Under the pieces are notes generated by a model that had not been told where the DNA came from, did not search any database, and saw nothing but the letters and a program-made list of their open reading frames with translations. 64,000 nt of DNA from Magnetococcales bacterium DCbin4 (GTDB taxonomy: Bacteria; Pseudomonadota; Magnetococcia; Magnetococcales; UBA8363), in assembly GCA_002753735.1 (NCBI GenBank), contig PEAN01000004.1, forward strand, positions 51,160 to 115,159, read 5' to 3'. Both the position numbers and the translations under genes were made by a program. This document shows, piece after piece, positions 8,420 through 20,800 of the stretch. Every line of letters begins with the position of its first letter. The first letter of the stretch is position 1.

Positions 8420-9733
8420 TCATAACAGGCTGTCCTTGTCGGTCTTGTCGTCCGATTTCTGTTCCGGAAGCGGCTGTTGCTTGACCGGCCTCATCTTGAA
8501 ATCGGGTACCTTCAGGCGGGAGATGTAATCCATGACGGCGGTGATCTCATCCGGGGTATAAGCCTCGACCTGAATCACCATCAGTGGATGTCCGTTGCGG
8601 CGCTTTTCTTCCTTGATCATCTGGAATTGACGGACCAGATAATTGTAATGCTGTCCATACATGAGTTCGAACAACCGGGTGCTGTCACCCTCACCCTTGG
8701 AACCATGGCAACTGGCGCAATCCCGATCAAACAATTTTTTGCCCAGTTCCAGATGGGTTCCCGGACCCTTGCCGTTCTGGTCGGTCATCGCCATGGTTTC
8801 GATGAAGGCGGCAACATCGGCGACGTTTTGGACACCACCAATTTCACTGGCCAGGGAGAACCGGTACATTTCCGGATTGTCCCGGTTCTTGGAGCGAATA
8901 TCGGCCAATTGTTTGATGATGACATCCTTGTATTGTCCGGCAACCTGGGGATACTTCCCTTCCTTGTCACCCCACCCGTTGGGTTGGTGACATTTTTCCG
9001 AACAAAAATCCATGTAAACCTTCCGTCCATGGACCGGGTCGCCCTTGAGCGCCATGGCTTCGTCCTTCTCCTGGTTGCGTCCATTCCATTCGCCCAGGAT
9101 GATATCCAGGATCTTCTTGTTCTTGCCGGTGCGCAGATTGGGATCGGAGGCTTTCAGCAATGCCTGGGGATTGGCCAGAATCGCCTTGCGATACATCTTG
9201 CGCGCCATTTCCGGTTTGTTCAGCTTTTCGTACACCACCCCCATGTTGGTGAGCGCTGCCACATTCTTGGGATTGAGCTTCAGGGCATCCTCGAGGACTT
9301 TTTCCGCCTGGGGATACTCCTTGGCCTGGATCAGCTTGAAGGCTTCCCGGTTCATCTCCCGGCTTTGGGCAATCTTTTTCCCTTCGGGGCTGGTGGGATC
9401 GACAGCGGGTTCGGCAGTGTCCCCTTCGCCGGTATTCCCACCCGCAGGGGGGGCCTTGACATCGGCTGGAGCAGCATTCCCCTCTTTGGGCAAGTCGACC
9501 GTGCTGGAGGCATCGGCGGTTTCGGTCTCGGCGTCCAACGAATCATCCTGCTTGCCCAACCATGGGGCCTTGGCAAACTGGGCAAAGGGTGGTGTCGCTT
9601 CCTTGGCCTTCTCCGTCGCTTTGGGCATGGACAGAAAGGCGCGATCCACTTTGGGGACATCGGGCCGCCAACCCAGGCATCCCGATAATGTCAGCCCCAG
9701 CGCCAACGTGGAAACCCAATACCGTCGCATCAT
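8420..9733 (-). CDS. Lipoprotein with TPR repeats and two haem c sites
   Basis: 437 aa. The N-terminus is a lipoprotein signal (LALGLTLSGC, lipobox LSGC at ~19). A polar Ala/Pro/Glu-rich linker runs to ~125. TPR-like helices follow (about 130-200: EYPQAEKVLEDALKLNPKN, GVVYEKLNKPEMARKMYRKA). Two cytochrome c domains come next, with haem sites CSEKCH (~247, a CX3CH rather than CX2CH spacing) and CASCH (~346). The second domain ends in MDYISRLKVP, typical of class I cytochromes c553/c4. It is probably anchored to a membrane facing the periplasm. It is directly upstream of and overlaps the TolC gene. Electron partners are unknown; the TPR-cytochrome fusion is uncommon. Confidence 0.8.
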   Translation of the reverse strand: MMRRYWVSTLALGLTLSGCLGWRPDVPKVDRAFLSMPKATEKAKEATPPFAQFAKAPWLGKQDDSLDAETETADASSTVDLPKEGNAAPADVKAPPAGGNTGEGDTAEPAVDPTSPEGKKIAQSREMNREAFKLIQAKEYPQAEKVLEDALKLNPKNVAALTNMGVVYEKLNKPEMARKMYRKAILANPQALLKASDPNLRTGKNKKILDIILGEWNGRNQEKDEAMALKGDPVHGRKVYMDFCSEKCHQPNGWGDKEGKYPQVAGQYKDVIIKQLADIRSKNRDNPEMYRFSLASEIGGVQNVADVAAFIETMAMTDQNGKGPGTHLELGKKLFDRDCASCHGSKGEGDSTRLFELMYGQHYNYLVRQFQMIKEEKRRNGHPLMVIQVEAYTPDEITAVMDYISRLKVPDFKMRPVKQQPLPEQKSDDKTDKDSLL

Positions 9734-9879
9734 AGAATACCTTCATCCGTCAAAAAGACATCCGGGTTCAAGATGAATCTCCCAACGTCCTGATCTTAAC
9801 CGACCTGGAATCGTCTGAACTGCATGAGAAGCAAAAACCAGGCCATCCATGCCATGCCCGTTGGGCTTTCCTTGTTATC

Positions 9880-9909
9880 GTTATATTTTCTGTTGGGAAT
9901 CGGGCACAA
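9880..9909 (-). promoter_or_regulatory. Putative sigma70 promoter for the cytochrome lipoprotein-tolC unit
   Basis: On the minus strand TTGTGC is followed after 18 bases by TATAAC, about 150 bases before the start at 9733. The 298-base gap 9734-10031 holds no ORF. Confidence 0.4.
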
Positions 9910-9920
9910 GAATTCCACAA

Positions 9921-9936
9921 GTTCCAATAATGGAAC
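9921..9936. promoter_or_regulatory. Inverted repeat upstream of putative promoter
   Basis: GTTCCA-ATAA-TGGAAC is a perfect 6-bp inverted repeat lying just upstream of the proposed -35 box at 9904-9909 (minus-strand reading). It could be an operator or activator site. Nothing else supports it. Confidence 0.3.
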
Positions 9937-10031
9937 AAGGTAGAATTTTTTTGCGCTCAGTTCAATGGCCAACCTTTACCCTGGAATCAAAAAAAATCCC
10001 AGGATTAACAATTTCGAGCCGCAAAATATGA

Positions 10032-13000
10032 TCAAACGTTCATATCGGATGGCGACCCCAGCAGAAGATCGGCGCCTCCCTGGAACATCGGGGAATCCAC
10101 GGGCCAGGAAACCTCACCCAGAGGATCCATCGTCAACCCGCCAGGGGAATTCTGGGTGTGAAGGAGTGCCAGATCATTGGTTTCATGGAATGAAGAGCCA
10201 CTCGCGGAGGGATCACCAAAGATCTGTTGGGCCGCAAGGAAGGTTCCATAGGGATCCATGCCACTTTCGTTTGCAAGGGGTGTACGATCGGTCGCTGCAT
10301 GGGTTTCCATGAGTTCCATGAATTTCTGGTCAAACATAGTTTCATTCATGGCCCGGGGTTCAACAGGGGAAGGGTTCAAGGCATCAGAATCGGTGTTGCC
10401 TGGCGCAGGTGTGGTGACATGCAGGGCCAACTCCGAAAAACTTCCTTGGCGTCCGTCATCATAATTGAATGATCCCGAGGACAGGATTCTGGCACCCTCC
10501 ACGGGGGTTCCCAGGGGGGTGGTGGATAAATCAATATTGCTGATTCCCCAATGTGCCAGGTTTTGCAATTCTCCTTCATCGGTCAAGGCATCAGCATTGG
10601 CATCCCGCCAGATGGCAAGGTGGGAAAAGCTGGAATCCCGGGCATCGATCCGCCCGTCCCGGTTGTCATCAAGGGTTGCCAGGGCACCCAGACCAGTGGT
10701 TGGTTCCTCCTGGAAATATTCGGAAAACATTTCGGTGACATCATCGACCTGACCGTTGCCATTCCGGTCCAACACCAGAAAACCATCACCCGTATCGATC
10801 CACCCATCGGCCACCTGGGTTCCCCCCGCAGGTGACATGGCAAAGGGGTGTCCCAGGGTGGGAAAATCGGTGGCATGAACACCATCGCCATCAAGATCAA
10901 ACACCAGGGGATCGACCAGTCGGGGTAGATAATAGGAATAGACGGCACCCGTATTGGAAATCTTGCTTCCAGATCCGTTGTCGACATCGGCGTAGGAAGC
11001 GCCTATTGCAGCATAATCGCCATGAACCGCGACTGCGCCACCAAACTGGTCGCCATTAGCGACATCACTGCCCTTCAGTTGGGACGTTCGGCTCCAGACG
11101 CCATCAGAACCTTCTTTGAAAACATAAGCGGTTCCACCCCAATTGGTGGTACTCAGTTGGGCGTATTGATCACCTGCGACGATGGTATGACCGTCGATGG
11201 CGACTGAGGTACCAAAGCCGCTGCTGCCTTCACCACCGTCGGCGGTCAGGGTTCCCGTCAGTTTGGCCGCATGGGTCCAGGTGCCATCGCTCTGGCGCTG
11301 ATACACCAGGATGGCTCCCGAATCATAATAGGTCTGAGTTGAAGTGACATTATCCTCCCCGGGCATGCCGATGACGAGGGTGTCTCCGGAAACCGCCAAC
11401 GATAAGCCAAAACGATCATAGTTTCCAAGCTCGGGTGCGGACAGGATTTGGACCTGATTCCAATTGCCGTCGGCTTGTCGTTCATAGACATGGACCACGC
11501 CGGAATCATAATAGCCGGAATGATCGTAAAAAGGAGAACTGACCAGGGCGATGTTGCCATCGATGGCCACGGAATAACCGAAATCGTCATACCAGTTTTG
11601 GCTTGATCCCAATAATTTTGACTGTTGGGTCCAGACGCCATCGACTTTATGGAATAGATAGGCCGATCCGGTATCGTAGATGCCGGGATTGGCATCGTTG
11701 TCATCAAAAGGGGCACCGATGATGGCGTAGTCTCCCGAGATGGCAACGGAATGGCCAAAAGTGTCGTAGATTGCGGCGTCATTGGCGCCCAGGCGGGTGG
11801 TCTCGGCCCAGGTCCCATCTCCTTGACGGGTGTACAGATAAGCGGCACCGCCATCAGTTATGCCGGAATTGTCGGTTTGGGGTGCGCCGATGATAATCGT
11901 GTTGCCATCGACATCCACATCGGTACCGAAACGATCATCAACGTTGATCAAGTTGGACGTCAGCCGGGTCGTCTGCGACCATTGACCGTTTGCCTGAAGC
12001 GAAAACAGATAGGCGGCACCGTAATCGTAACTTTGGTATTGACCATCAACGTAATGGTCCGCATACGGGGCACCCGCCACCATGATTCCCTGATCCATGG
12101 CGACGCTGTAACCCAGGCGGTCGGACGACATGCGATCATCGACGACGATCTTTTGTTCCGAGGAGACGACGTCAACGGTGATGGTGACCGAATCGGAACC
12201 GCCGTGGCCATCCGAGATCTCATAGGCAAAGGTCATGGATCCCACCGTCAGTTGCGTATTGGCGATGGCCTGGATCTGGGAAAGATTCGATACGGGCAGG
12301 GAATCGCCGACATGCAGCGGTTCTCCGTGGTAGCGCAACGAAACCAGATTGGATTCGGGCAATTGGGTGAATGTGAATGTCAGGTCATCGTTGTTGGGAT
12401 CGGTGGGGGTCACAAGATTGAATGATTTCACCCGGAGGGAACCGGTCGATCCATGGGCGTAGGTCAGGCCGCGGTTGAGGACGTCGATCCAGCCGCCATC
12501 AAGCGTACCCAGGGGGGCCGCTTGATTCCAATCCCATCCCAGATGCAGGACATGTCCCCCGCCATGGGGAATGATGCTGACGGTGCTCAAGTTTTGCGGC
12601 GTGGCATCCGAGGTGCTGAAATCATAGACGCTGAGGGCGTTCTGTGGCAGGGAAGCGGTCTGCAAGCCGATGGTTTGTGCATTCGGGGGCAGTCCCGTGG
12701 CGGCTTCGGAAAAGCTGGTTGAACTGGCCGCGCTGGTCTGCATGCTGATGGCATCGGCATCGTTGAACTCGCTGCGGGTGGTGCCGAAATCGGTGGCCCC
12801 GGTTAACGGGTTGATACTGGTATGCAACGTGTAGGTCCGGTTGCCGAACGTGCTGTCGTAGCTGTTCTGGGTTCCCGTGGACATGGGATCGTGATAATAG
12901 ACCGATACCGCGACGTAATAATCTCCCGTCGTGGGTACTGAATAATCGAGGTAGGAATCGAAGCTGTGAACGCTGCCGGTGCCGCCGTAGGAGGTGCTTG

Positions 13001-16000
13001 CGTCATCGCTGTAGGTCATCTGGTTGCCGGCGGAATCATAGATCCAGACCATGGTATCGACATCACCGGGGAGTCCTTCTCCGGTGCCATGGTCGATGTC
13101 CAGGACCAACCGTTCCCCCCCCAGCAGCGAAAATTTGTAAAAATCCAGATCGACGGCGCTGGTCAGCAGTCCCTGGATCTTGACGGAAGGAAGCGCAGTG
13201 TTTCCCAATTCCGGATCATTCGCATAGCCGAACTGGCTTCGCCCAATGACCTGTGCATTGGGCATGTTGTTGTCCGTGACCAGGTTGCTGGATTGCACGG
13301 GAACCAGATTCCAATTGAAAATAGTGTTCAGATAGGCGGAATCGTACATCGATACCAGCACACCGCCTCTGGCGACAAAATTTTGGATGACGGTCTGAGC
13401 TTCGTTGGTCAGGGTGATCGGGGTTTCCAGGTGGGGAATGACCAGTGCATCCCGCCCTGTCAGCGCCGTTTCCAAGTCACTGGCGCTCAATCCGGTGAAG
13501 GTGAAAACCTGGTGGTTCAGTTGTGTCAGTGATGCCTGGAGCGTATCCGATTCGGCGCTGGCGGTCCCGTTGGTATCGACATGGTTCGGATCATCGAATA
13601 CCGCCACGTTCAGGTTGGAATTTCCCGACAGCAGGCGATACAGGTCCACAGTGATGGTTTGATCGGGACCGCCATCGGGGGGGCTGTTGGCCGGAATGTT
13701 CACGGTCAAGGTTGCAGCGGTGGACGAAAAATCACTGTGGTCGCCGACCTTGAAGCCAAAGGAAGCGTAACCATCCCCGAAGCCGTTGGTGGCGGGGGTG
13801 AAGATCAGTCTGCCCGCAGTGATGTCCGCAATCGAGACATCCCGGGTCGTGGTGATGGGGGTACCATTCAGGGCCAGTGTGCCACCGCCGGGGGATGGGG
13901 AGACCCGTACCCAAAGCGCCGCATCATTTTCGGGATCGCTGTAATTGAAATCGCTGGCATGGAATACATAGGATGCGTTGATTGGGCTGGATACGGTCTG
14001 ACTGAAGGCAACCGGGGCGTCATTGACCGCCTGGACATTCAAGGTCAATCGGTATTCCGTGGACGAAAAAGAGGTCGAGTCCCCTACCGTGAATCCAAAG
14101 ATCGCATGGGAATTCCCGTTGGCATTGGGGGCAGGGGTGTAGACCAGACTGCCCGCATTCATGGCCGCAGCGGAAACCACTTGGGTGCCGCTGATCTCCG
14201 TTCCGTTCAATCGCAGATGACCCGCACCTGAAGTCGGGTCGAGGGTGATGGAGACCAGTTCATCGCCGTCGATGATCGACAGGCCGAAATGGGTACTGTT
14301 GAAGGTGAATGCCGTGTCTTCGAGGGTGGAAATGGTGCCACTGGCCCCCGTCGGGGTATCGTTCACCGGGGAGACATTCAAGCGCAGTGCATGGGGGGTC
14401 GATGAAAAGGAGGTCGGGTCGCCGACGGTGAAATCAAACGTGGCATAACCATCGCCATGGGCATTGGCCGCCGGGGTGTAGGTCAGGGAACCCGCCTGGA
14501 TGGCGGCGGCGGTGAGGGTACGGGTCCCCGTCCATTCCTCGCCGTTGAGGCGCAAATGACCTGAACGGGAGCTGGCGTTGACGCCGACGGAGATCAATTC
14601 ATCGCCATCCACGATGGCAACCCCGAAATCCTGTAACCGGAACACATAGGGGGTGTCTTCGGCCGTGCTGATGGTGCCACTGCTCCCGGTCGGAGTGTCG
14701 TTGATGGCACGAACGTTCAGGGTCAGGGTGTTGGAGGTTGTGGAAAAGGTGTGGCCGTCACCGACATGGAATTGAAAACGGGTCAGGTCATCGCCATTGG
14801 CATTGGTTGGCGGAATGAAACGCAGTTGTCCCGCAGCAATGGCGCTGGCGGATACCTCTTGCAGCGAAGAGATGAGGGTGTCATTGACCATCAGCGAACC
14901 GCCAGGACCGCCCGTCTGGGTGATCCGGACTGAAGCGAAGGAATCGCCATCAAGATCGGAGAAACCAAAATCATTGAGTGCAAAGACATAGGCGGTGTCT
15001 TCGTCGGTGGTGATGGTTTTGCCGGCCCCTGTCGGAGCATCGTTGACGGCGGCGATATTCATCGTCAACGTGTTGCCCGTCAACGCATAATCACTGCCAT
15101 CATTGACTTGGAATTGCAGTGTAACCTGACTGTTGGCGTTGCTTGCCGGGGTATAACTCAAGGCGTGTGCCGCCATGTCGGCAACGGTGATCACCTGACC
15201 GGCGCTGACCGTCTCCCTGTTCAGGGTCAGTAGACCCGTGGTGGGCAGCGTGGTGATCCGAACCGATTCCAGATCATCGCCATCCAGATCGTAAAAGCCA
15301 AAGTCTGAAGCCACCAGGGTCAACGGCGTATCTTCATTCAATGAGACGGTCTGGTCCAATCCCTCGGGCAGATCGTTTTTCGGAAGGACATCCAGCCAGA
15401 CCGAAAACTGTGTCTCCTGGTAGTTGAGTTCATTAATGACCAGAACCTGGTAACCAAAATGATCGTAATCTTCACCATTGTGGTTCACATCTGGCGCATA
15501 AGCCAATAATCCCGCCTCGATGTCATCCAGGGTGATTTCCTGACCGACCTCAATGGTTTCACCCTCCAGCAACAGATCTCCCGAGGCAACCCCTTGGGAA
15601 ATCTTGATGCTGGCCAGGGTCAGGAGATCTTCGTCATCCAGCCCCAGTTCATCGGTGGAAAAGACATGGGTCGAATCCTCATCCATGGACACGTCCCAAC
15701 GGGTCGTGCTGGGGGGGATGAAGACGAAAGGAGGTGGGGTTGGTGGTTCCGGGATGGGTTCCGGGATGGGTTCCGGGATGGGTTCCGGGATGGGTTCCGG
15801 GATGGGTTCCGGGATGGGTTCCTGAACGGGCTCCCGAACGGGTTCCTGAATGGGTTCCTGAACGGGTTCCGGGGTTGGTTCCGGTTCGGGCGTGGGAGTG
15901 GGTTCGGGTAACGGCTCCGGCTCGATCTGGGGTTCCAGCAGGGATTGAATGTCGTTTTGTACCGGGGTCGGAGTGACCAGGAACAGGTTCGGTGTCACCC

Positions 16001-17459
16001 CTGGCGTGGCGGTAAACTCAGTATTCCCGATCAGCTCGGCCAAAGTAATGGGTTCGGGAGCAGGGGTCGTGGGGAGTTGCTGGCCGACGGATTCGACCAC
16101 CACATCGCCCTTTTCAAATGCCCCACCCGTCCCGATCAGGTCGGCCAGGCTGCCAATATTGGCGCCCGTGCCAGCCGCGGCAGCCAGGGGGGAACTCTCG
16201 CCTCGTCCCGGATTCGTCGTTTCAGGAGTTTGCCCCTGGCCCGGGTCGGGGGACTCATCGACACCATCAGGTTTGGCCGTGTCATTGGCTTCGGCGTCCG
16301 CCTTTTCGGTGGGATCCTCGTCGATTCCTTCTTCCTTCTGGGCGGCTGCATCAGTTGCCTGAGCTTCTTTATTGTTACTGGCTTCCTCTGCCTTGGCCTG
16401 GGGTTTGTCACCCTGTTGGGGCGTATCGTTGCCCTGATTGTTCTGGTTGTCCTGATTGTTTTCCTTGACTTTTTCTTCCTTGGCCTTTTCGATGTCCAAC
16501 TGGCCGTTCAAACGATTGATGAACGTGTCGGGTGCCTTGAAGACCGGTGCAGGGGCACCGGCACCGAAAACGACCTGGGTGGCGGTGTTGGGTTCGATCA
16601 GGGTGACCGTTCCCTGTCCCTTGGCATCGGAAATGTCGAGAATGCCCGAAGTATGCACCACGGTGGTCGAACCATCGTCGGTGACCTCGCCTGAAAGTTC
16701 GCTGCCACGGATGCCGATGACCGCCGTGGGGGTCTTGATGGTGGAATGGCGTCCCGCATTCAAACCGGAGATGGCTCCGCTTTGAAAACTGAAGATTCCC
16801 TTGGTGACGGTTGCCTCGAATCCCCCCTGTTTGGCCTCGGGGTTGTAGATGAACTTGTCCAGGACCGCCTGCGCCCCTTCGCCCAGTTGAAAGCTGGTAC
16901 CATCGGGAAATGCCAGTTTGACCAATCCCCCTTTTTTGGTATACAGCACATCCCCTTTGTAGACGGCATCGCCCTCCTTGAGGGGGCGTTCCACGCCGTC
17001 CACCCCCTTGGCCATGACCTCGCCCATCAATTGTCCCACCTTGCCAATGGCAGCATTTGCCGGCGCGGCAGGATTTGCCGGTGGAACGTCCGCTTCCGGA
17101 ACCGCCGCCGGCGCCGTGGCATCATTCTGGGCGACCATGGTGGGTCCGGCGACCAGGGTTCCGGCCCGGGTGGGATCGATGGACAGCAGGGCGTTGATCG
17201 TGTCCGGCATGAGCAGGGCACCGTTGGGTGCTTTGAGGATCGGCTGGATTGCAGCGTCGAAATAACCCTCAATCGTCATTGATTGTCCGTCGGGGGTCGA
17301 GATGACCAGGTCGCCACCATGACGCACGTAGCGTCCATCGAGGAGCAGTTCCACGTTGGGCAGGGTGATTTCCGAATCCAGACCGCTGAGGCTCATTTCG
17401 CCAAGGTCGGCTTCAGGTAACGGAAGTTGCAGATCGGGGGAGGTGGGGTGAATGCTCAT
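10032..17459 (-). CDS. Giant FecR-domain / cadherin-like / FG-GAP secreted adhesin-like protein A (2475 aa)
   Basis: No N-terminal signal peptide. A FecR-type domain lies at about 138-300 ([30 protein letters not shown]). A Gln/Asn- and acid-rich linker is followed by a (PEPI)n stretch at ~528-571. Six cadherin-like repeats of ~105 aa occupy ~587-1255 (EDTPYVF..DFGF.D.DGD). Next are an alpha/beta segment, a pre-peptidase C-terminal-like beta domain (~1400-1530), seven FG-GAP-like units (~1770-2170; DRFGxSVAxxGxxxxIGAP) and a calcium-binding C-terminal region ([35 protein letters not shown]). The lack of Sec signal, the extended repeats and the Ca-binding tail resemble RTX-type type I secretion substrates. 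SD AGGA is 6 bases before the start. Domain names are from motif reading. Confidence 0.8.
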   Translation of the reverse strand: MSIHPTSPDLQLPLPEADLGEMSLSGLDSEITLPNVELLLDGRYVRHGGDLVISTPDGQSMTIEGYFDAAIQPILKAPNGALLMPDTINALLSIDPTRAGTLVAGPTMVAQNDATAPAAVPEADVPPANPAAPANAAIGKVGQLMGEVMAKGVDGVERPLKEGDAVYKGDVLYTKKGGLVKLAFPDGTSFQLGEGAQAVLDKFIYNPEAKQGGFEATVTKGIFSFQSGAISGLNAGRHSTIKTPTAVIGIRGSELSGEVTDDGSTTVVHTSGILDISDAKGQGTVTLIEPNTATQVVFGAGAPAPVFKAPDTFINRLNGQLDIEKAKEEKVKENNQDNQNNQGNDTPQQGDKPQAKAEEASNNKEAQATDAAAQKEEGIDEDPTEKADAEANDTAKPDGVDESPDPGQGQTPETTNPGRGESSPLAAAAGTGANIGSLADLIGTGGAFEKGDVVVESVGQQLPTTPAPEPITLAELIGNTEFTATPGVTPNLFLVTPTPVQNDIQSLLEPQIEPEPLPEPTPTPEPEPTPEPVQEPIQEPVREPVQEPIPEPIPEPIPEPIPEPIPEPIPEPPTPPPFVFIPPSTTRWDVSMDEDSTHVFSTDELGLDDEDLLTLASIKISQGVASGDLLLEGETIEVGQEITLDDIEAGLLAYAPDVNHNGEDYDHFGYQVLVINELNYQETQFSVWLDVLPKNDLPEGLDQTVSLNEDTPLTLVASDFGFYDLDGDDLESVRITTLPTTGLLTLNRETVSAGQVITVADMAAHALSYTPASNANSQVTLQFQVNDGSDYALTGNTLTMNIAAVNDAPTGAGKTITTDEDTAYVFALNDFGFSDLDGDSFASVRITQTGGPGGSLMVNDTLISSLQEVSASAIAAGQLRFIPPTNANGDDLTRFQFHVGDGHTFSTTSNTLTLNVRAINDTPTGSSGTISTAEDTPYVFRLQDFGVAIVDGDELISVGVNASSRSGHLRLNGEEWTGTRTLTAAAIQAGSLTYTPAANAHGDGYATFDFTVGDPTSFSSTPHALRLNVSPVNDTPTGASGTISTLEDTAFTFNSTHFGLSIIDGDELVSITLDPTSGAGHLRLNGTEISGTQVVSAAAMNAGSLVYTPAPNANGNSHAIFGFTVGDSTSFSSTEYRLTLNVQAVNDAPVAFSQTVSSPINASYVFHASDFNYSDPENDAALWVRVSPSPGGGTLALNGTPITTTRDVSIADITAGRLIFTPATNGFGDGYASFGFKVGDHSDFSSTAATLTVNIPANSPPDGGPDQTITVDLYRLLSGNSNLNVAVFDDPNHVDTNGTASAESDTLQASLTQLNHQVFTFTGLSASDLETALTGRDALVIPHLETPITLTNEAQTVIQNFVARGGVLVSMYDSAYLNTIFNWNLVPVQSSNLVTDNNMPNAQVIGRSQFGYANDPELGNTALPSVKIQGLLTSAVDLDFYKFSLLGGERLVLDIDHGTGEGLPGDVDTMVWIYDSAGNQMTYSDDASTSYGGTGSVHSFDSYLDYSVPTTGDYYVAVSVYYHDPMSTGTQNSYDSTFGNRTYTLHTSINPLTGATDFGTTRSEFNDADAISMQTSAASSTSFSEAATGLPPNAQTIGLQTASLPQNALSVYDFSTSDATPQNLSTVSIIPHGGGHVLHLGWDWNQAAPLGTLDGGWIDVLNRGLTYAHGSTGSLRVKSFNLVTPTDPNNDDLTFTFTQLPESNLVSLRYHGEPLHVGDSLPVSNLSQIQAIANTQLTVGSMTFAYEISDGHGGSDSVTITVDVVSSEQKIVVDDRMSSDRLGYSVAMDQGIMVAGAPYADHYVDGQYQSYDYGAAYLFSLQANGQWSQTTRLTSNLINVDDRFGTDVDVDGNTIIIGAPQTDNSGITDGGAAYLYTRQGDGTWAETTRLGANDAAIYDTFGHSVAISGDYAIIGAPFDDNDANPGIYDTGSAYLFHKVDGVWTQQSKLLGSSQNWYDDFGYSVAIDGNIALVSSPFYDHSGYYDSGVVHVYERQADGNWNQVQILSAPELGNYDRFGLSLAVSGDTLVIGMPGEDNVTSTQTYYDSGAILVYQRQSDGTWTHAAKLTGTLTADGGEGSSGFGTSVAIDGHTIVAGDQYAQLSTTNWGGTAYVFKEGSDGVWSRTSQLKGSDVANGDQFGGAVAVHGDYAAIGASYADVDNGSGSKISNTGAVYSYYLPRLVDPLVFDLDGDGVHATDFPTLGHPFAMSPAGGTQVADGWIDTGDGFLVLDRNGNGQVDDVTEMFSEYFQEEPTTGLGALATLDDNRDGRIDARDSSFSHLAIWRDANADALTDEGELQNLAHWGISNIDLSTTPLGTPVEGARILSSGSFNYDDGRQGSFSELALHVTTPAPGNTDSDALNPSPVEPRAMNETMFDQKFMELMETHAATDRTPLANESGMDPYGTFLAAQQIFGDPSASGSSFHETNDLALLHTQNSPGGLTMDPLGEVSWPVDSPMFQGGADLLLGSPSDMNV
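15745..15876 (-). repeat. 12-bp tandem repeat encoding (PEPI)n inside giant protein A
   Basis: On the plus strand GGTTCCGGGATG repeats six times exactly (15745-15816), followed by about five degenerate copies. Read in the coding strand each unit gives a Pro-Glu-Pro-Ile-type tetrapeptide. Because the unit is 12 bp, copy-number change keeps the reading frame. Confidence 0.9.
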
Positions 17460-17488
17460 GGCCTGTCCTGAGAAGCACTTTTAATTTT

Positions 17489-17517
17489 ATTATTGATCAT
17501 ATATATGCCAGTTCCAA
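17489..17517 (-). promoter_or_regulatory. Putative promoter of giant gene A
   Basis: On the minus strand TTGGAA is followed after 17 bases by AATAAT, about 30 bases before the start codon. The surrounding 17460-17807 gap (348 bases) is AT-rich, and the 68-aa minus-strand ORF in it looks non-coding. No other feature was recognised there. Confidence 0.35.
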
Positions 17518-17807
17518 TGACTCTGGATGCGTTTCAAGGCGGCATACACGGACTCCGGTCGTTCCACATTCGACAAGAATGAACGCTGAATCGTTCTGCA
17601 AAATTGCAGCCAGAAAGTGCAAAAAAAGAAAATCAATCTTTGATGAGAGGTTCGATCAAGACGACAATCTCCAATTAAAGAATGATTACAAATCATCCAA
17701 TGGGTATTTCACCCATGATGCATTTTGATGAAAATTTAATCAACAACTGCGTTTAGTATAATACAGATCTGAAGATTCATGCAAGGAACGGCTTGTAGAT
17801 GTGTGAT

Positions 17808-20800
17808 TCATTGCATGAAGTTCATTAATTCCGTTTCATGGGATATGACATGATCCGGTTGAGGATCTTCATGCCATGAATGGAATCCATCAAGGATTGC
17901 GTCCGGGGTGATGTCGTCAAACCGGGTTGGCATCCAATCAGTGGTTCCTTGCATGAAGGGATCAAGGGGGGGTGGTGTGCTGCCAACATCCGATCCGACC
18001 GGCCCGTCGGAAAATAATGTCATGGTCTCCATGAACTTTTGGTCAAACGTCGCTGCATCCATTTCACTGGCTTGAGTCGTGGCCTCAGGTGGTGTTCCGG
18101 TGCCCGATTCATGGGCGAAACGAATTTCGGCCATGATGCCGGTCGTGCCGTCAACCTTCTCAAAACCGGCCAGCCCCGTGATGGTGTTACCCGCAAGACC
18201 GGTCCCTTCCGGTGTGGTCGCAGCGTCCAGGATCAGGGCTGAAATATTTTCATGGTCCAAATCGACCAGGTTTCCCTCCGAGGTCCACACCCGGAGTTCG
18301 CCGAATCGGGAATCGTGTTGATCAATCCGATGATCCTTATTTTCGTCCAGGGTTGCCAATGCCTCCAGACTGCCTTGGCTTCCGGGGGAAAAATATTCGG
18401 AGAACAGTTCGCGAATGTCGTCAATGACCCCATTGGCATTACGATCCATGACCAGCAATCCATCGCCGCCGCCGACCCAGCCGGTTCGATCCAGGGTGCC
18501 ATCCGCATTCATGTCGAAGGCGAAGGGGGCGGTCTCCACATTCGTCAGTTCGACGCCATCGCCATCCAGATCCAGTACCAGGGGATCGCCGCCCCACTGG
18601 TTGATGCTGGCCAGGACACTTCCCGCGTCACGATTGTCCAGGCTGGTATAATAGCTGAATGTCGCCGAGGCACCGCTTTCCAGGGAACCCACATCGAAGG
18701 TGATGGAAATTCCCTGATCTGCGGTGTAAACGGTCCCTGCCGCCGGGGCCGACTCATAGACGCCTGGATCATAAAGGTTGATGATTCTGAAACCGTCGTT
18801 GCCATATCCCGCTGTATACGTACCATTATAATAGGAGGGAAACGCCGAGACCTGGGCACGGGCATCATCGGAGTAGAACAGGACTGCGGCCTGGGTTTGC
18901 GTCAGCCCATGATAATAATCTCCGGGCAGGCTGAGGGCCTGGACCATGGAATTGTTGGCTTCCTGGTGGACGATGGTGTTGATCGTGGTGTAGTCCCCTC
19001 CCTGGTATTCGGTATTGTCGGGATCGAAGCTGCGCATGAAGCGGACACTGTCGATGGTGGCATCGCTCACGTTGGTCAGGGTGACAATATTACGGAAGAA
19101 CAGGCTGTTGACACTGAAACAAATGGATTGCTGGATCGCCAATGAACCATTGTAGGTCGCTGCAATCGTGGCGGACAGGGTACTGCCCGATGAAGTATCG
19201 GTGATCGATGAAATCGTGATGTCCGATCCCCCTTCAAGGGCCGAATTGGTGCCGATGTGGGGGGTTCCGGCGCTGTAATAGCCGACGGTCCAACGTTCTT
19301 CAGGGGATCCGGGAAGGAAAAAGTCGATGGCTGAATTGATTCCCTGGTTGAACCCGTCATGATCGAAGCTCATGCCGATGCGACTGTCGTTGGCCGTGCC
19401 ATAAAAGTCCGCCGGTTTGCCGCCCGTTGTCCCGAAGGAACCCAGGTGGGAGATGCCCAGTTCGATGTAATCCCCGCCCAGGAATACTTCGTTTCCGACC
19501 GTGGCGTGGTGAACCCCCGCCAGTGAAAGGGCGGGTTGGATGGTCAGGGAAAAGTTTTCTTCTGCAATGGTGTTGTCACCATCATTGACGGTGAAGGTGA
19601 ATTGATCAAGGGTGCTGCCATCATCTGAATGATTGTACCAAAGGGTTCCGGTATTGATGTCTTCCTGGGTGAAGGTGTCACCTGAAGTCAAAGCCTGGCC
19701 TGCCTTGGTCAGGGTCCCGTGGGTGGGGATGCTGGAAAGGGTATAGACCAGTTCAGGGGGGAGGGTGTCGTCGTCGGTGACGAGCAGGCGGGAGGTGGAG
19801 ATGATGACATTGCCACCATCGAAGAGCGAAGCGCCCACATTGGTGGAGAGGATCGGGGGATGATTGTACGTCAACGCAAAACTTTGTTCACTGAGGGTAT
19901 TGTCACCATCACTCAGGGAAAAGATGAACAGATCGTTGTTGCCCAACGGGTTTTGATCAAGGATGCCGTCGTGGGTGTAGCTCAGGAGGTTGCCATCAAT
20001 TTCCTGTTGGGTGAAGGTGTCCCCCGTGCCGAGGATCGTGCCATTACGATTCAGGGTTCCCAGGGAAGGGGGGGTGACCAGGGTGTAGACCAGTTCCGGG
20101 GCAGGGGTATCGATGTCGGTGGCCATCAGACGGGATGGAGTGATGATGACCTGAGCGCCTTGGGCGAAGGTGGTACCGGTATTGTGGGTGAGTTCAGGGA
20201 TGTCGTTGCTGGCGGCAATCGTGATGTCAAGCGCAGTGGTGCCGGTGCGTTCGCCATCAAAGACCGTGAATGAAAACTGTTCCGTGGTCGCCGTAATCCG
20301 GCTGTTGATGGCCTCCTCGTTGGGGAGGAACACGTAGGCGCCGGTGGTCGAATCCAGGTGGAGGGTTCCGTGGTCACCCGATTTGGACCGGTCGTAGTGC
20401 AGGTCATCAAGGGTCATGGAGGTGCCGCTACTGCCGGAAATATCGTAACTCAGGGGGCTGTTTTCAACGTCCGAGCCGACCAGGGTTCCTGTAGTCGGGG
20501 TGAACGTGTCCCGGATGATGGTGTCCACCAGCGCGATGGGTGCCACGGCGTTGAGTACCGGGGCATGGTTATCCGAGGCGGTGATGTTGACGTTGAGGTT
20601 GGCGGTTCGGGTGAGACCGCCGTCCGAAACGGTGACGATGAAGGATTCCGATGTACTTGAGGCCAGGCCGTTGAAATTGCCGGGAACGTGGAGATATGCC
20701 CCCGTTTCGCTGTTGAGGTACAGAGTCCCATGGAGTCCCGATTGCAACCGGTCATAGGTGACACCATTGATGGTGGTATTGCCGACGCTGCCACCCGCCA

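Noticed and set aside
15745-15876. Possible CRISPR array
   Set aside because: Units are contiguous 12-mers with no spacers and lie in a coding frame for a Pro/Glu linker.
17490-17696. 68-aa minus-strand ORF upstream of giant gene A
   Set aside because: Overlaps the likely promoter, has no ribosome site and an odd composition; treated as intergenic.
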